Part shown: in pieces, positions 54,173 through 63,116 of the stretch
Layout: every line of letters begins with the position of its first letter
How positions within the stretch are numbered: the stretch's first letter is position 1
NCBI GenBank assembly: GCA_029558635.1
Contig: JAKQEE010000314.1
Coordinates: forward strand, 1-64,000
DNA from: Pseudomonadota bacterium
GTDB lineage: Bacteria > Pseudomonadota > Alphaproteobacteria > Micavibrionales > Micavibrionaceae
Length of the DNA: 64,000 bases
Direction: 5' to 3'
The notes under the pieces: model-generated
Databases searched by the model: none
Seen by the model: only the letters and a program-made list of their open reading frames with translations
Told to the model about the DNA's origin: nothing
Made by a program: the position numbers and the translations under genes

Positions 54173-55304
54173 TTAGGCTATATCTTCGATCTTGCCGGAT
54201 TCGCCGCCGCCCAGTTTGTGGGCTAGAGAAGCGTGCATGAAATCGTCCAGATCACCGTCGAGCACCACTTGGGCATCGGTGCGTTCCGTTCCGGTGCGCA
54301 GATCCTTGATCATCTGGTAGGGTTGAAGCACGTAAGAGCGGATCTGGTGACCCCAGCCGATCTCCGTCTTCGCGTCATATTGGGCGCCGCTGGCAGCTTC
54401 GCGCTTTTGCAGTTCCATCTCGTACAAGCGGGCCTTGAGGATGGCCATGGCTTGCGCGCGGTTCTGGATTTGCGAGCGTTCATTCTGACAGCTCACCACG
54501 ATTCCGGTCGGCAGGTGGGTCATGCGAACGGCAGAGTCCGTAGTGTTCACCGACTGTCCACCCGCGCCGCGGGAGCGGAATACATCGGTTTTGACGTCTT
54601 TTTCCAGAATCTCGATCTCGATTTTCTCGTCTACCACCGGAGAGACCGATACGGACGCAAAGCTGGTATGACGGCGGGCATTGGAATCAAACGGGGAAAT
54701 GCGAACCAGACGGTGGACGCCGCTTTCATGTTTCAGCCAGCCATAGGCCTGATAGCCTTCGACTTTAATCATGCAGGATTTGATCCCCGCGCCGTCGCCT
54801 TCGGTTTCGTCGAGGTAGGATACCTTATAACCATGTTGTTCAGCCCAGCGGACATACATCCGCAACAGCATTCCGGCCCAGTCGCAGGCCTCGGTCCCCC
54901 CTGCTCCGGCATTGACTTCCAGATAGGCGTCGTTGCCATCGGCTTCACCTGACAGCAGGCTTTGCAGTTGAAGTTTGTGGGCTTCTTTGGCCAATTCCTT
55001 AATCTGGTTACATGATTCCTCGACCAGCGCCTCGTCGCCTTCGGCTTCGGCCATGGCGATCATCTCGACATTGTCTTTGAGGGTGATTTCGACGCGTTTG
55101 ACCTCCTCGATCTGTGCTTCGAGGCGATTTTTTTCCTTCATCAGAGCTTGGGCTTTGTCGGGGTTCGACCACAATTCAGGGTCGGCCGATAGGGCATTCA
55201 GTTCGTCTAGGCGGGAAAGGGCGACGTCCCAGTCAAAGATGCCTCCGTAATAGCTGGAGAGCATAGGTGATCTCATCAACCAATGTCTGAATGTCGGCGC
55301 GCAT
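54173..55304 (-). CDS. prfB: Peptide chain release factor 2, with programmed frameshift
   Basis: Release factor 2 recognises UGA and UAA stop codons. The real start is ATG 55304: 23 codons are followed by an in-frame TGA at 55233-55235, and reading continues in the +1 frame from GAC at 55232-55234, giving a 376-residue protein. The body has the SPF stop-codon motif (RISPFDSNARRH) and the GGQ motif (SRGAGGQSVNTTDS). The frame without shift would make only a 23-residue peptide. A start at 55279 would read the body alone but lacks a ribosome site; AAGGG precedes 55304. Confidence 0.95.
55232..55247 (-). promoter_or_regulatory. prfB +1 programmed frameshift site
   Basis: On the minus strand the site reads CGGAGG CAT CTT TGA C. 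The CGGAGG is an internal Shine-Dalgarno-like element three bases before the slippery CTT, and the TGA is followed by C, a weak stop context. This is the known autoregulatory arrangement: low RF2 slows termination at the TGA and favours the shift. Confidence 0.95.
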
Positions 55305-55340
55305 TTCCTTGATTCCCTTATCTATTCATAAAGCGGGGAT

Positions 55341-55925
55341 TCAGGCTGCTTCCTGATGCTCGTCGTGGTCTTCCCCGTTATACTGGTCGTACACGAAATT
55401 GATGAAGCCCTCAACGAGTTCGGTACCATTTTCTTCAGTCATTTCGGCGCTGAAGAGATTGTGGTGGATTACCGGGGCGTTTTCAGACCAGACCGCGCCT
55501 TCTTTTACAACGGCTTCTTTGACGGTTTCCGGTCCGCTGACCATAACGCCTGACAGGAGGCCGATTTCAGCCATCAGCTTGACCGACTCGCCAATCGCCA
55601 TAACCGGCTTGTAGGCGGTCATGAAGCCCCCGACAAAACGGCGGGTGTGAGCGGTGGTTTTGAGTTTTTCGTGGCTGCGTTCGCCACTCGGGATTACCAG
55701 TAGGTCGTAATCGGCTGCCAGAGAGTTGGAAATGGTCTTTCCTACCGGGTGGTTCAGGCCCCAGCCATTGCCGCGCCAGCCGTTCACCAGTGATGTTTCG
55801 ACACTGATAATATGAGGAGTTCCGCCCGCTTCCAGAACAGCTCTTTGCAAAGAGGTCATTTCGATTTCATTGAATCCGTTGGCGACGAGAATTGCCGCAT
55901 TCATGCCTGCAAGCGGTTTTTGCAT
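55341..55925 (-). CDS. DJ-1/PfpI-like protein without nucleophilic cysteine
   Basis: A 194-residue protein of the DJ-1/PfpI superfamily: AAILVANGFNEIEMTSLQRAV, GGTPHIISVE, LLVIPSGERSHEKL and the C-terminal FINFVYDQ. In this family the nucleophile sits in an A-[IV]-C-H-[GA] motif; here the aligned segment reads MAIGESVKLM, so Cys is replaced by Gly and the next His by Glu. A protease, deglycase or amidase role is therefore unlikely. The acidic, His-rich tail (GEDHDEHQEAA) might bind a metal. AAGGAG precedes the ATG. Confidence 0.8.
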   Translation of the reverse strand: MQKPLAGMNAAILVANGFNEIEMTSLQRAVLEAGGTPHIISVETSLVNGWRGNGWGLNHPVGKTISNSLAADYDLLVIPSGERSHEKLKTTAHTRRFVGGFMTAYKPVMAIGESVKLMAEIGLLSGVMVSGPETVKEAVVKEGAVWSENAPVIHHNLFSAEMTEENGTELVEGFINFVYDQYNGEDHDEHQEAA

Positions 55926-56218
55926 TCTTTCACACTCCTTGAATGTCTTTTAAATTGGTATAAGTTTTTGTTTCTCTTTTATTTTCGCCGATGGATGAGC
56001 TGGCATCTCCGGCGATTCGTTTATGTCAATAAACATGAGGTGCGGGGGAGAATGTCTTTTTTACATCGAAATGTCAAGAAAAGAATTTTGTCCACCGTTC
56101 TCTTAAATTAAGGAAAAACTGGCTTTACAAGCGTGTCTTTTCCCTAGTAAAACCATTGGACAATTAGGAGAATCTTGATCCTCCGCCCAATTTCAGTCTT
56201 TATATTATGGAGCACTCA
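55926..56218. other. Intergenic region upstream of the OmpA lipoprotein gene
   Basis: A 293-bp AT-rich region between divergent genes. It holds the promoters of the DJ-1-like gene and the OmpA-like gene and shows no gene or clear hairpin. Confidence 0.4.
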
Positions 56219-57130
56219 ATGACCAGCATCCGCGGTATTTCATCTTTGGCCCTCGTTGCGGCCGCATCCCTTCTGCTTTCGGGATGTTCCGGTTTCAAGA
56301 GCCATTCCGAAGTCGAGGCTTTAAATGAAGCTCAGGCAGTCGGCAGTCCGTTCACCCAGTCTCTGGCATCCGAATATCGCGATATGGCCAACCATGAACA
56401 GAATGCCATGTTCGATTATTCCGACGCTCTGCACTTCGCTCGCAAAGGTTTGGCGGCATCCGCCGGTGAAGTTGTTCTGCCGGAACCAGTGTCCGACTGG
56501 AACCTCAAGCCAGAACATATCGAAGAATTGTCTGCAGCACGCGCCAAGCTGATTATGGCTCTTGATGCCGGCGCCCGCGAAGGCAACCCTAAAGTGGCTG
56601 CGACCGCTCAGGCCCGTTTCGATTGCTGGATCGAGCAACAAGAAGAAAACTGGCAGAATACCGATATCATCGCTTGCAAAAGCCAGTTCTTTGACGCTTT
56701 GAACGCTTTGGGTCCAGTGACCACGCCGCCTGCTCCGGAAGAAATGATGCCTCCGGTTTCGGCTGCTCCGGCTCCGATGGCTCCGATGGCCCCTGAAGAT
56801 GCCAAATATCTGGTGTTCTTCGATTTCGACTCGTCCAAAGTCGATGCCGGTGGTTCGAGTGTTCTTGACTCGGTCGCTGCCGAAATTAAAAAACAAAGTA
56901 TCTCGGCTGTGAACGTTGTCGGGTACACCGATACTTCGGGTTCGAAAAAATACAACAAACGTCTTTCGGCCAAGCGCGCCAATGCCGTCCGCGAAGCTTT
57001 GGTCTTGCGTGGTGTTTCCGCCGACCTGCTCAAAGTCGACAGCATGGGTGAAGAGAACCTGATGGTTCCGACCGCCGATGAAGTCCGCGAGCCGGCCAAC
57101 CGCCGTACCGAAATCACCTTTGAAAAATAA
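56219..57130 (+). CDS. OmpA-family outer-membrane lipoprotein
   Basis: A 303-residue lipoprotein. The lipobox LLSGC places the lipidated Cys at residue 23. A helical N-terminal domain (about 35-165) holds two cysteines (FDCWIEQQ and IACKSQF) that may form a disulfide. A Pro/Met/Ala linker follows, then the OmpA_C peptidoglycan-binding domain (about 195-303) with FFDFDSSKV, VVGYTDTSGSKKYNKRLS and NRRTEITF, including the Asp and Arg that bind diaminopimelate. ATG 56219 is chosen because GGAG lies six bases upstream. A terminator follows the gene. Confidence 0.92.
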   Translation: MTSIRGISSLALVAAASLLLSGCSGFKSHSEVEALNEAQAVGSPFTQSLASEYRDMANHEQNAMFDYSDALHFARKGLAASAGEVVLPEPVSDWNLKPEHIEELSAARAKLIMALDAGAREGNPKVAATAQARFDCWIEQQEENWQNTDIIACKSQFFDALNALGPVTTPPAPEEMMPPVSAAPAPMAPMAPEDAKYLVFFDFDSSKVDAGGSSVLDSVAAEIKKQSISAVNVVGYTDTSGSKKYNKRLSAKRANAVREALVLRGVSADLLKVDSMGEENLMVPTADEVREPANRRTEITFEK

Positions 57131-57147
57131 GGGTTAGACATTCAGCA

Positions 57148-57180
57148 AAAAGCCGACCCCATTAGGTCGGCTTTTTTGTT
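57148..57180 (+). terminator. Rho-independent terminator of the OmpA gene
   Basis: Stem AAGCCGACC (57150-57158) pairs with GGTCGGCTT (57165-57173), followed by TTTTTT. Confidence 0.92.
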
Positions 57181-57196
57181 GCCTGTTTCAGACATC

Positions 57197-57345
57197 GTCA
57201 TTCTCCGCCAAGTGAAGGACTTTACATCGTAAAGCCGGAACGAGTGCGGGGAATCCAGTGATAAAGTAGGCGGCGCAAAGCGTAGCACATGTTCTGCTGG
57301 ATCCCCGATCTGCGGTCAGCTGACGCCTCCCTTGTCGGGGATGAC
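57197..57345. repeat. REP-like nested inverted-repeat element
   Basis: Between the convergent OmpA and hslO genes lies a 149-bp structured element. Outer arms are GTCATTCTCC (57197-57206) and GGGGATGAC (57337-57345). Inner arms are CGGGGAATCCAG (57247-57258) and CTGGATCCCCG (57297-57307). It also contains CTTTAC-ATC-GTAAAG (57220-57234) and the palindrome GTCAGCTGAC (57315-57324). The GTCATNCCC...ATCCAG...CTGGAT...GGGGATGAC pattern resembles dispersed repeats common in many proteobacterial genomes. I see no second copy in this window. Confidence 0.6.
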
Positions 57346-57364
57346 AGATTCCTATTTCAAGCGA

Positions 57365-58309
57365 TTAAAGCTTTTCAGGATCGAATTTGAAATCCTTGTT
57401 ACAGAATTCGCAGGTCATGACGACCGCGCCGTTCACTGTTGCATGGGCGATATCATCCGCCGAGAGAAGCCCCAAGATGCCTTGCAATTTTTCAGGTGTG
57501 CAACGGCATCCTTTGCAGACCTGTTGGGGTTTATAGACGCGCACGCCTTCTTCATGGAACAGACGGAAGAGAAGCGTATCATCATGCAGTTTTGCATCGA
57601 GCATCTCTTCATCCGTACAGGTTTCAAGCAGAATCTGCGCTCGGTTCCAGTTTTCGGCCACGGGCTTTGCGTCTTGCGGGATATTTTCGTGATCGGGCAC
57701 GTGCTGGAGCATAATGGCCCCTGCTCGCCAGTTACCTTGTTTATCTTTCCCCACCGCCATTTTGATCGAGGTACCGATTTGTTCAGACTGGGCGAAGTAA
57801 TGGTGGATGGAATCCTGAAGACTTTTGCCTTTCAGTTCAACTACCCCCTGATAGCGTTCCATATATTCACCCTGATCGACGGTGAAAGCCAGATAGCCAT
57901 TGCCCAGCAAATCCCTGATCGTCGGGTCGGGATTTTCCGCAAGAAGTTTTTCCAGTTTCTCCGCATCATATCCGGCAGTCGCCCGAACGTCGCCAGCGGA
58001 AGTTACATCGGAGACCAAGCGTACGATTGGCCCGTCGCCCTGAGCCTGAAGGATAAAGACCCCTTCATATTTGAGCATGGACGATAACAACAGTGCGAGC
58101 GTTACCGTTTCTGCAACCAGCGGCTTGACAGCATCCGGATACGGGTGCGGGTCGATAATGTCATTCAGGATTTTCCCCAAACGAACGATCCGTCCGCGCA
58201 AGCTGGCACGCTCCAGATCGAAAGTCAGGACATGACTATCATCGGGTAATGGAAAGGATACCACCTGCCCTGTTTCTGCACCTGTATTTTCCGTTGCGTC
58301 GTCTGTCAT
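57365..58309 (-). CDS. hslO: Hsp33 redox-regulated chaperone
   Basis: A 314-residue cytoplasmic holdase turned on by oxidative stress. The C-terminal zinc-binding redox switch is complete: CRC in CKGCRCTPEKLQ and CEFC in VVMTCEFCNKDF. The N-terminal substrate-binding domain shows LLSSMLKYEGVFILQAQGDG and VRATAGYDAEKL. It follows the ABC-2 permease gene on the same strand after 23 bases. Confidence 0.95.
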   Translation of the reverse strand: MTDDATENTGAETGQVVSFPLPDDSHVLTFDLERASLRGRIVRLGKILNDIIDPHPYPDAVKPLVAETVTLALLLSSMLKYEGVFILQAQGDGPIVRLVSDVTSAGDVRATAGYDAEKLEKLLAENPDPTIRDLLGNGYLAFTVDQGEYMERYQGVVELKGKSLQDSIHHYFAQSEQIGTSIKMAVGKDKQGNWRAGAIMLQHVPDHENIPQDAKPVAENWNRAQILLETCTDEEMLDAKLHDDTLLFRLFHEEGVRVYKPQQVCKGCRCTPEKLQGILGLLSADDIAHATVNGAVVMTCEFCNKDFKFDPEKL

Positions 58310-58332
58310 GCTTTTTTACTTATAATTCTTTA

Positions 58333-59154
58333 CTACGATTTCGTTTTATATCCGGTTTTGAGCATGGCCCACGCCCCAATCAGGAGCAGCACATCCAACA
58401 TCACCAGAGCCGCCAATCCCGTCGTTTCGGATACTTCGGCGTGACCTATAAATCCGGCGCGGAACCCGTCTATCATATAAAAGAACGGGTTGAACAGGGC
58501 TATTTTTTGCCACTCGTCCGGCAAGGCGCTCAAAGCGTAGAATGTTCCCGATAAAAAGGTCAGGGGGGTGACTATAAAGTTGGTCACGGTGGCCATGTGG
58601 TCGAATTTTTCGGCCCAGAGACCGGCCATAATGCCCAAAGCGGCCAGCATCAAGTTGCCAAGAAGACCGAACACCAAAATATGCCATATGGACGCCACGG
58701 GCAGCGGCACAATCAGATTCATGGCCGCATAGCCCAAAATCCCGATCAACAGGCAGCGCGTCAGTGCGCCCACGACCAGTCCGGTCAGCACTTCCCAGGC
58801 AGCCAGTGGCGGCATCAGAATGTCCACAATATTGCCCTGAATCTTGGCAATGATGAGTGACGAAGACGGGTTGGAAAAGGCGTTCTGGATCATCGTCATC
58901 ATCAGCAGGCCGGGGGCCAAAAATTCCATCGCCGTCATTCCCATACCCTCGGCGATATGCTGTTTGAAGGAGAGCGTGAAAACTGCGAAAAACAGCATCA
59001 GGGTGACAATCGGGGCGATCAGCGTTTGCATATACACATTCATGAAACGCCCGATCTCTTTCTCGATCAGGGTTTTCAGTCCGATCCAGTTGCATGCCCC
59101 GATACGGCGCGGCGTCAGATTTTGGGGATTGGTCGGCGAGAGGGTGTTGGACAA
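58333..59154 (-). CDS. ABC-2 type transport permease
   Basis: A 273-residue inner-membrane permease with six hydrophobic helices. The family motifs are APIVTLMLFFAVFTLSF, FLAPGLLMMTMIQNAF, the central GVLPPLAAWE-type segment (ILMPPLAAWEVL), and the ABC-2 signature near VTPLTFLSGTFYALSALP with NPFFYMIDGFRAGFIG. It would need a separate ATPase subunit, but none is adjacent. The start is probably TTG 59154, with AAGGAA ten bases upstream; the first ATG (near residue 45) would cut off the first helix. It is divergent from recX. Confidence 0.8.
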   Translation of the reverse strand: MSNTLSPTNPQNLTPRRIGACNWIGLKTLIEKEIGRFMNVYMQTLIAPIVTLMLFFAVFTLSFKQHIAEGMGMTAMEFLAPGLLMMTMIQNAFSNPSSSLIIAKIQGNIVDILMPPLAAWEVLTGLVVGALTRCLLIGILGYAAMNLIVPLPVASIWHILVFGLLGNLMLAALGIMAGLWAEKFDHMATVTNFIVTPLTFLSGTFYALSALPDEWQKIALFNPFFYMIDGFRAGFIGHAEVSETTGLAALVMLDVLLLIGAWAMLKTGYKTKS

Positions 59155-59182
59155 TTTCGGGGCTTCCTTGTATTTTATCCGT

Positions 59183-59791
59183 ATGAACAAAGCATTTGCT
59201 CCTGAAAAATCAAGCCCGAATATTGAAAAAGGGGCAAAAAACACCGATAAAACGGGGCCGAAGCCGCGCAAAAAAATTTCGGTGCACTATCTGGAGAATT
59301 CAGGAGCCTATTATCTGCAACGTTTCGCCGCATCGACCGCGCAATTCCGCAAGGTAATGAAGCGCAAGATCGACCTCTCCTGTCGCGATCATCCCGACCA
59401 GAACAAGGAAACATGTTACCGGATGCTCGACGATCTGGTTTCAAAATTTACGTCTCTCGGTTACTTGAATGACGCGGCATATGCCAGCGGATTGATCTAT
59501 TCCCTGACCCAGCGCGGACTGTCGCGCCAGCGCATTCTCTATAGTCTTAAACTCAAGGGGTTGTCAGATGAATGTATCGAGGCCGCGATGCCCGATGCCG
59601 ATGCGGGGCATGAATTTCTGATGGCAGTCCGGTTTTGCAAAAAGAAAAAGATCGGTCCCTATTCCCTTCGTGCGGATGATGAAGCACGGTCGCTATCCTC
59701 ACTCGCGCGCGGTGGATTCTCCTATGATCTGGCACGACGGGCCATCCTTCTGGACAAGGACGAAGCGGAAGAGTTATTGGCGGGATTATAG
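59183..59791 (+). CDS. recX: RecX-family regulatory protein
   Basis: A 202-residue protein of the RecX family, which binds and limits RecA filaments. The family pattern of three-helix repeats is visible: YLNDAAYASGLIYSLTQRGLSRQRILYSLKLKGLSDE split as LGYLNDAAYA and GLSRQRILYSLKLKG, then KKIGPYSL and a repeat GGFSYDLARRAI. A basic disordered N-terminus (about 1-35) precedes this. The ATG at 59183 is preferred over a longer frame that lies opposite the permease gene. No recA is in view. Confidence 0.82.
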   Translation: MNKAFAPEKSSPNIEKGAKNTDKTGPKPRKKISVHYLENSGAYYLQRFAASTAQFRKVMKRKIDLSCRDHPDQNKETCYRMLDDLVSKFTSLGYLNDAAYASGLIYSLTQRGLSRQRILYSLKLKGLSDECIEAAMPDADAGHEFLMAVRFCKKKKIGPYSLRADDEARSLSSLARGGFSYDLARRAILLDKDEAEELLAGL

Positions 59792-62380
59792 AGCTTTTTC
59801 CATGCGCTCGCGCGGGAAAATCAGTGTGACGGTCGTTCCAATACCCTTTTGCGAAATGATTTCCGTCCGTCCGCCGTGGAGTCCCATCAGCGAGTTGACG
59901 AGCGACAGCCCAAGCCCCAGACCATATGCCGATTTGCTGAGGCGTCCGTCAAGCGAGCCGAACCGCGACGTAATGCGTTCGATTTCCGCCTGATCAATCC
60001 CGATCCCCGTATCCGTTACCGAGATTCTCAGTTCTCCGGCATCATCCACTTCTCCGGCTATGCTGATATGGCCGCCTTCGGGCGTGAATTTGATCGCGTT
60101 CGAGAGAATATTGGTGAGAATTTGACGAATAGCCACCTCTTCACCAATCATGTATGGCAGTTGGCTTATGTCCGGTTCAGGAAAGAAAAGTCCGGCTTCC
60201 TTGATTTTCGGCAGCATCAGCTCAAGCGTCTGACGGACCAGTTTCTTCATATCAATCCGCGCTTCGCGCAGTTCGCGTTCGCCAGCGTCGATTTTCGAGA
60301 TATCCAGAATCTGGTTGATGATGGAGAGGAGATGCTTGCCGCTTTCATGAATGTCACGAGCATATTCCCAGTAAGGGCGCGGTTCTATCTGGCCGAAAAC
60401 TTCGTTGCGGATGATTTCCGAGAAGCCGATAATCGAGTTGAGCGGCGTTCTAAGTTCGTGGCTCATGTTGGCCAGAAATTCGGATTTGGCGCGGTTGGCA
60501 ATATCCGACTCGCGTTTGGCGTCCTGAAGCTGCAACTCGGCGTCTTTGCGTTTTGTGATGTCTTCGATGCCGCATTCGAAATAAATCAGAGCGTCATGCT
60601 CGTCAAAAACCGGACGCAACGTTTCCTGAACCCAGAATTGGACGCCACCTTTTCTTACGGCCTTGACTTCGTGGGTCTCCTGCATTCTTTCACGTTCGAT
60701 TTCATGCAAAAGCCTGTTGCGCTCGGTGGCATTGGAAAACAATTCCTTATGAGCGTTTTTGATCTCGCGCATCATAATTTCCGGTGCGTCGTAACTGAAA
60801 ATGCGCGCCATGGCGGGGTTGGCCGAAATAATTTGTCCATCAAGCGTTACCTGATAAATTCCGTGGGCTGAATTTTCCCAGATCGAACGGTATTTGCGTT
60901 CGGCTTCGGAGAGCGCCCATTCCGCCTTTTGCCGGTCTTCCATATCGGTAAAGCTTCCGACTACACGCATGTTGCGGTTTTCATCCATACGGATCATCGA
61001 AATCGTCATCTCGACAGCGCGGTATTTTCCCTCCGCTGTCCGGATCGACGTCATGGCACGGTAGCTCGACCGCAATCCCTTGATCAGTTGCGATACAAAT
61101 TTTCTCTGTTCCTCCTGATCTTTCGGGTGGAGCAGTTCAAACAGGTTCTTGTTCATGGTTTGCTGAACGGGCATTCCCGTCAGTTTGATCCATGATTCAT
61201 TCAGGAACAAAATCTCTCCACTCAGCCCGATTTCAAAGATCACGTCGGAAACGGCATTGATGATCGCCTTGTTTTCCCGCTCTGATTTTCTGAGGATATG
61301 GTTCAGTCTCTCGCGTTCATTGACTTCCGCGCCCAGTTCCGCGTTCTTTGCCTCAAGCTCCTTGTATGTTTTTGCCAAAGTGCGGGATGAGCTTTGCGAT
61401 TTCCAGACGAAAAGCATAATGAAAAGCGTCAGACTTCCCAAAAATATCAGGAGAATCCACGGCACAATTCTCAACAGGCTCATCTGGGAGGTTTGTTCCA
61501 AAATGCAGCTGATTGTGCTATCTGTATTGCCGATTTTTACATTGATCGAAAAAATGATATTTGAGTTGTAATTGGCCTGACCGTCCCTACTCCATCTGTA
61601 TAGCGGCTGTTTTCCGACCTCGTCATACACAACGTACATCGTCATGCCCTGAATTTTCGACATGTTGTAGAAAACAGCGTTTTCTTTTCCGCTCATTAGG
61701 GCAACCAGATATCCGTCATCTTCCGTTGACGGCGTCACCTGCCCCAATTGTTTTATAAACATGATGTCTCTTGCGGTGATGTCAGGTTTGTCGCTGATGT
61801 GGTAGCCCGGAAAGGCCGTGTTATCAATGATCGTTGCAAAGCTTTTACTTTTGGAGATTTCATTTTTGTATTTTGAGATCACTGAGGCGATTTTGTCGTG
61901 AGACTGTCCAGACCCAAGTCTTGATCGTCGATATATAGTCTGGACTTTGTCTTTGGATAGAGAGCTATCAACTGTGTAAACTTCCGAGAAAAACCCCTCA
62001 CCAAGCGCCTTCTGCAAAACGTTGTCATTTCCCTGAAGCCTTGTATTTCCAGCGCCTTCTTGAGCCGTCACCAGAGATGTCAACAAAATGACGTCGCTTT
62101 CCAATCTCTGGATATCTGTGGTGACAATTTTTTCAACAGATGTTTTCAAACTGGAGGTTTCATCCCGAACCACTTGCTCCACAAACAAGTTTGAAACCAG
62201 AAAGGCGATTGCCGTCAGGATAAAGCCATTCACGGCCGCCATAAAAAAGGCCAGATGCTCCCGGATCAATGATTTGATCGAGCTATTGCCTTCCTGTGAC
62301 TTCAGGGCCTCCAAATAACCGTATTTCATTGTAACAAAGCGAGTCCGAAACTTAGTGTGAGTTTGGTATTTTGATTTCAT
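59786..62380 (-). CDS. Membrane hybrid-type PAS sensor histidine kinase
   Basis: An 864-residue kinase, orphan in this window. Two membrane helices (about 45-65 and 305-330) flank a periplasmic sensor of about 240 residues. Two PAS domains with PAC ends follow (about 365-485 and 495-615). The dimerisation/phosphorylation helix has FLANMSHELRTPLNSIIGF, with the phospho-His. The ATPase domain shows NILSNAIKFTP (N box), DTGIGID (G1) and GLGLGLSLV (G2). No receiver domain is present. The gene overlaps recX by 6 bp at its 3' end. The response regulator is not adjacent. Confidence 0.92.
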   Translation of the reverse strand: MKSKYQTHTKFRTRFVTMKYGYLEALKSQEGNSSIKSLIREHLAFFMAAVNGFILTAIAFLVSNLFVEQVVRDETSSLKTSVEKIVTTDIQRLESDVILLTSLVTAQEGAGNTRLQGNDNVLQKALGEGFFSEVYTVDSSLSKDKVQTIYRRSRLGSGQSHDKIASVISKYKNEISKSKSFATIIDNTAFPGYHISDKPDITARDIMFIKQLGQVTPSTEDDGYLVALMSGKENAVFYNMSKIQGMTMYVVYDEVGKQPLYRWSRDGQANYNSNIIFSINVKIGNTDSTISCILEQTSQMSLLRIVPWILLIFLGSLTLFIMLFVWKSQSSSRTLAKTYKELEAKNAELGAEVNERERLNHILRKSERENKAIINAVSDVIFEIGLSGEILFLNESWIKLTGMPVQQTMNKNLFELLHPKDQEEQRKFVSQLIKGLRSSYRAMTSIRTAEGKYRAVEMTISMIRMDENRNMRVVGSFTDMEDRQKAEWALSEAERKYRSIWENSAHGIYQVTLDGQIISANPAMARIFSYDAPEIMMREIKNAHKELFSNATERNRLLHEIERERMQETHEVKAVRKGGVQFWVQETLRPVFDEHDALIYFECGIEDITKRKDAELQLQDAKRESDIANRAKSEFLANMSHELRTPLNSIIGFSEIIRNEVFGQIEPRPYWEYARDIHESGKHLLSIINQILDISKIDAGERELREARIDMKKLVRQTLELMLPKIKEAGLFFPEPDISQLPYMIGEEVAIRQILTNILSNAIKFTPEGGHISIAGEVDDAGELRISVTDTGIGIDQAEIERITSRFGSLDGRLSKSAYGLGLGLSLVNSLMGLHGGRTEIISQKGIGTTVTLIFPRERMEKAL

Positions 62381-62603
62381 TCCGCCATAAAGGACTTAAG
62401 ACATCCCTAACGGAGGGGCTTTTTCTCTCTATAACAGCTACAAAGTCATGTAATTTTCCGTAAGCTTATCCTTTTCGCTTATTTATGGTGAATACCGGCA
62501 TATTTCATTATTCATTTATTGACTTTTAGCCTTGAAAAAGCAGATAAAGGTTAGTGCAACTGCGGTTGCCAAACGAATCCCTACCTCTGGAGATATAGAC
62601 GCA

Positions 62604-63059
62604 ATGAAGACCCCTTTCGACGCATGGTTGAAACCTGATATGGCCTCAAATTTTATGGCTCCCAATGCCGCAGCCGGAATGAAAGAATTGATGGAGGCCG
62701 GACGCAAGTCGGTGCAGGCGTATGCCGAGGCCGGACAGGTCGCCGCCGAGAGCATTCAAACCATTATTCAGCGCCAGAATGAAATTTTGTCGCAGATGGT
62801 CCGTGACAATTCCACAATCGCGCAAGAAATCATCAATGAAGGCACGCCGGAAGAAAAAATTGCGCGCGGTGCCGAGTTGATCCGCAACGCCTATGAGCAC
62901 ACCGTGTCCGGTTTCCAAGAAGTCGGCGATATCTGCAACAAGTCGACGCGCGAGGCTTGCGACATTATCAACAGACGCGTTTCCGATTGCATTGAAGAAA
63001 TCGGATGCACCGCCAGAGAAGCTGCCGGAAAAAAATCGAAAGCCAAAAAGAGCGCATAA
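62604..63059 (+). CDS. Phasin
   Basis: A 151-residue PHA granule surface protein. The amphipathic phasin helix pattern (KELMEAGRKSVQAYAEAGQV, VAAESIQTIIQRQNEIL) and a basic Lys-rich tail (GKKSKAKKSA) are typical. Phasins control granule size and number. ATG 62604 is chosen because GGAG lies 11 bases upstream; the longer TTG start at 62532 has none. It lies far from the pha cluster, and PhaR would be its likely regulator. Confidence 0.88.
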   Translation: MKTPFDAWLKPDMASNFMAPNAAAGMKELMEAGRKSVQAYAEAGQVAAESIQTIIQRQNEILSQMVRDNSTIAQEIINEGTPEEKIARGAELIRNAYEHTVSGFQEVGDICNKSTREACDIINRRVSDCIEEIGCTAREAAGKKSKAKKSA

Positions 63060-63082
63060 GCGTTTGGCTTCTTAAAAAAAGG

Positions 63083-63112
63083 AAGGCCCTGCTGTGCGGG
63101 GCTTTTTTGTTT
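63083..63112 (+). terminator. Terminator of the phasin gene
   Basis: Stem AAGGCCC (63083-63089) pairs with GGGCTTT (63099-63105, one G-T pair) around a nine-base loop, followed by a T run. Confidence 0.7.
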
Positions 63113-63116
63113 TTCT

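Noticed and set aside
59849..60871. 340-residue antisense frame opposite the histidine kinase
   Set aside because: Long but made of complement of conserved kinase codons; no domain or ribosome site.
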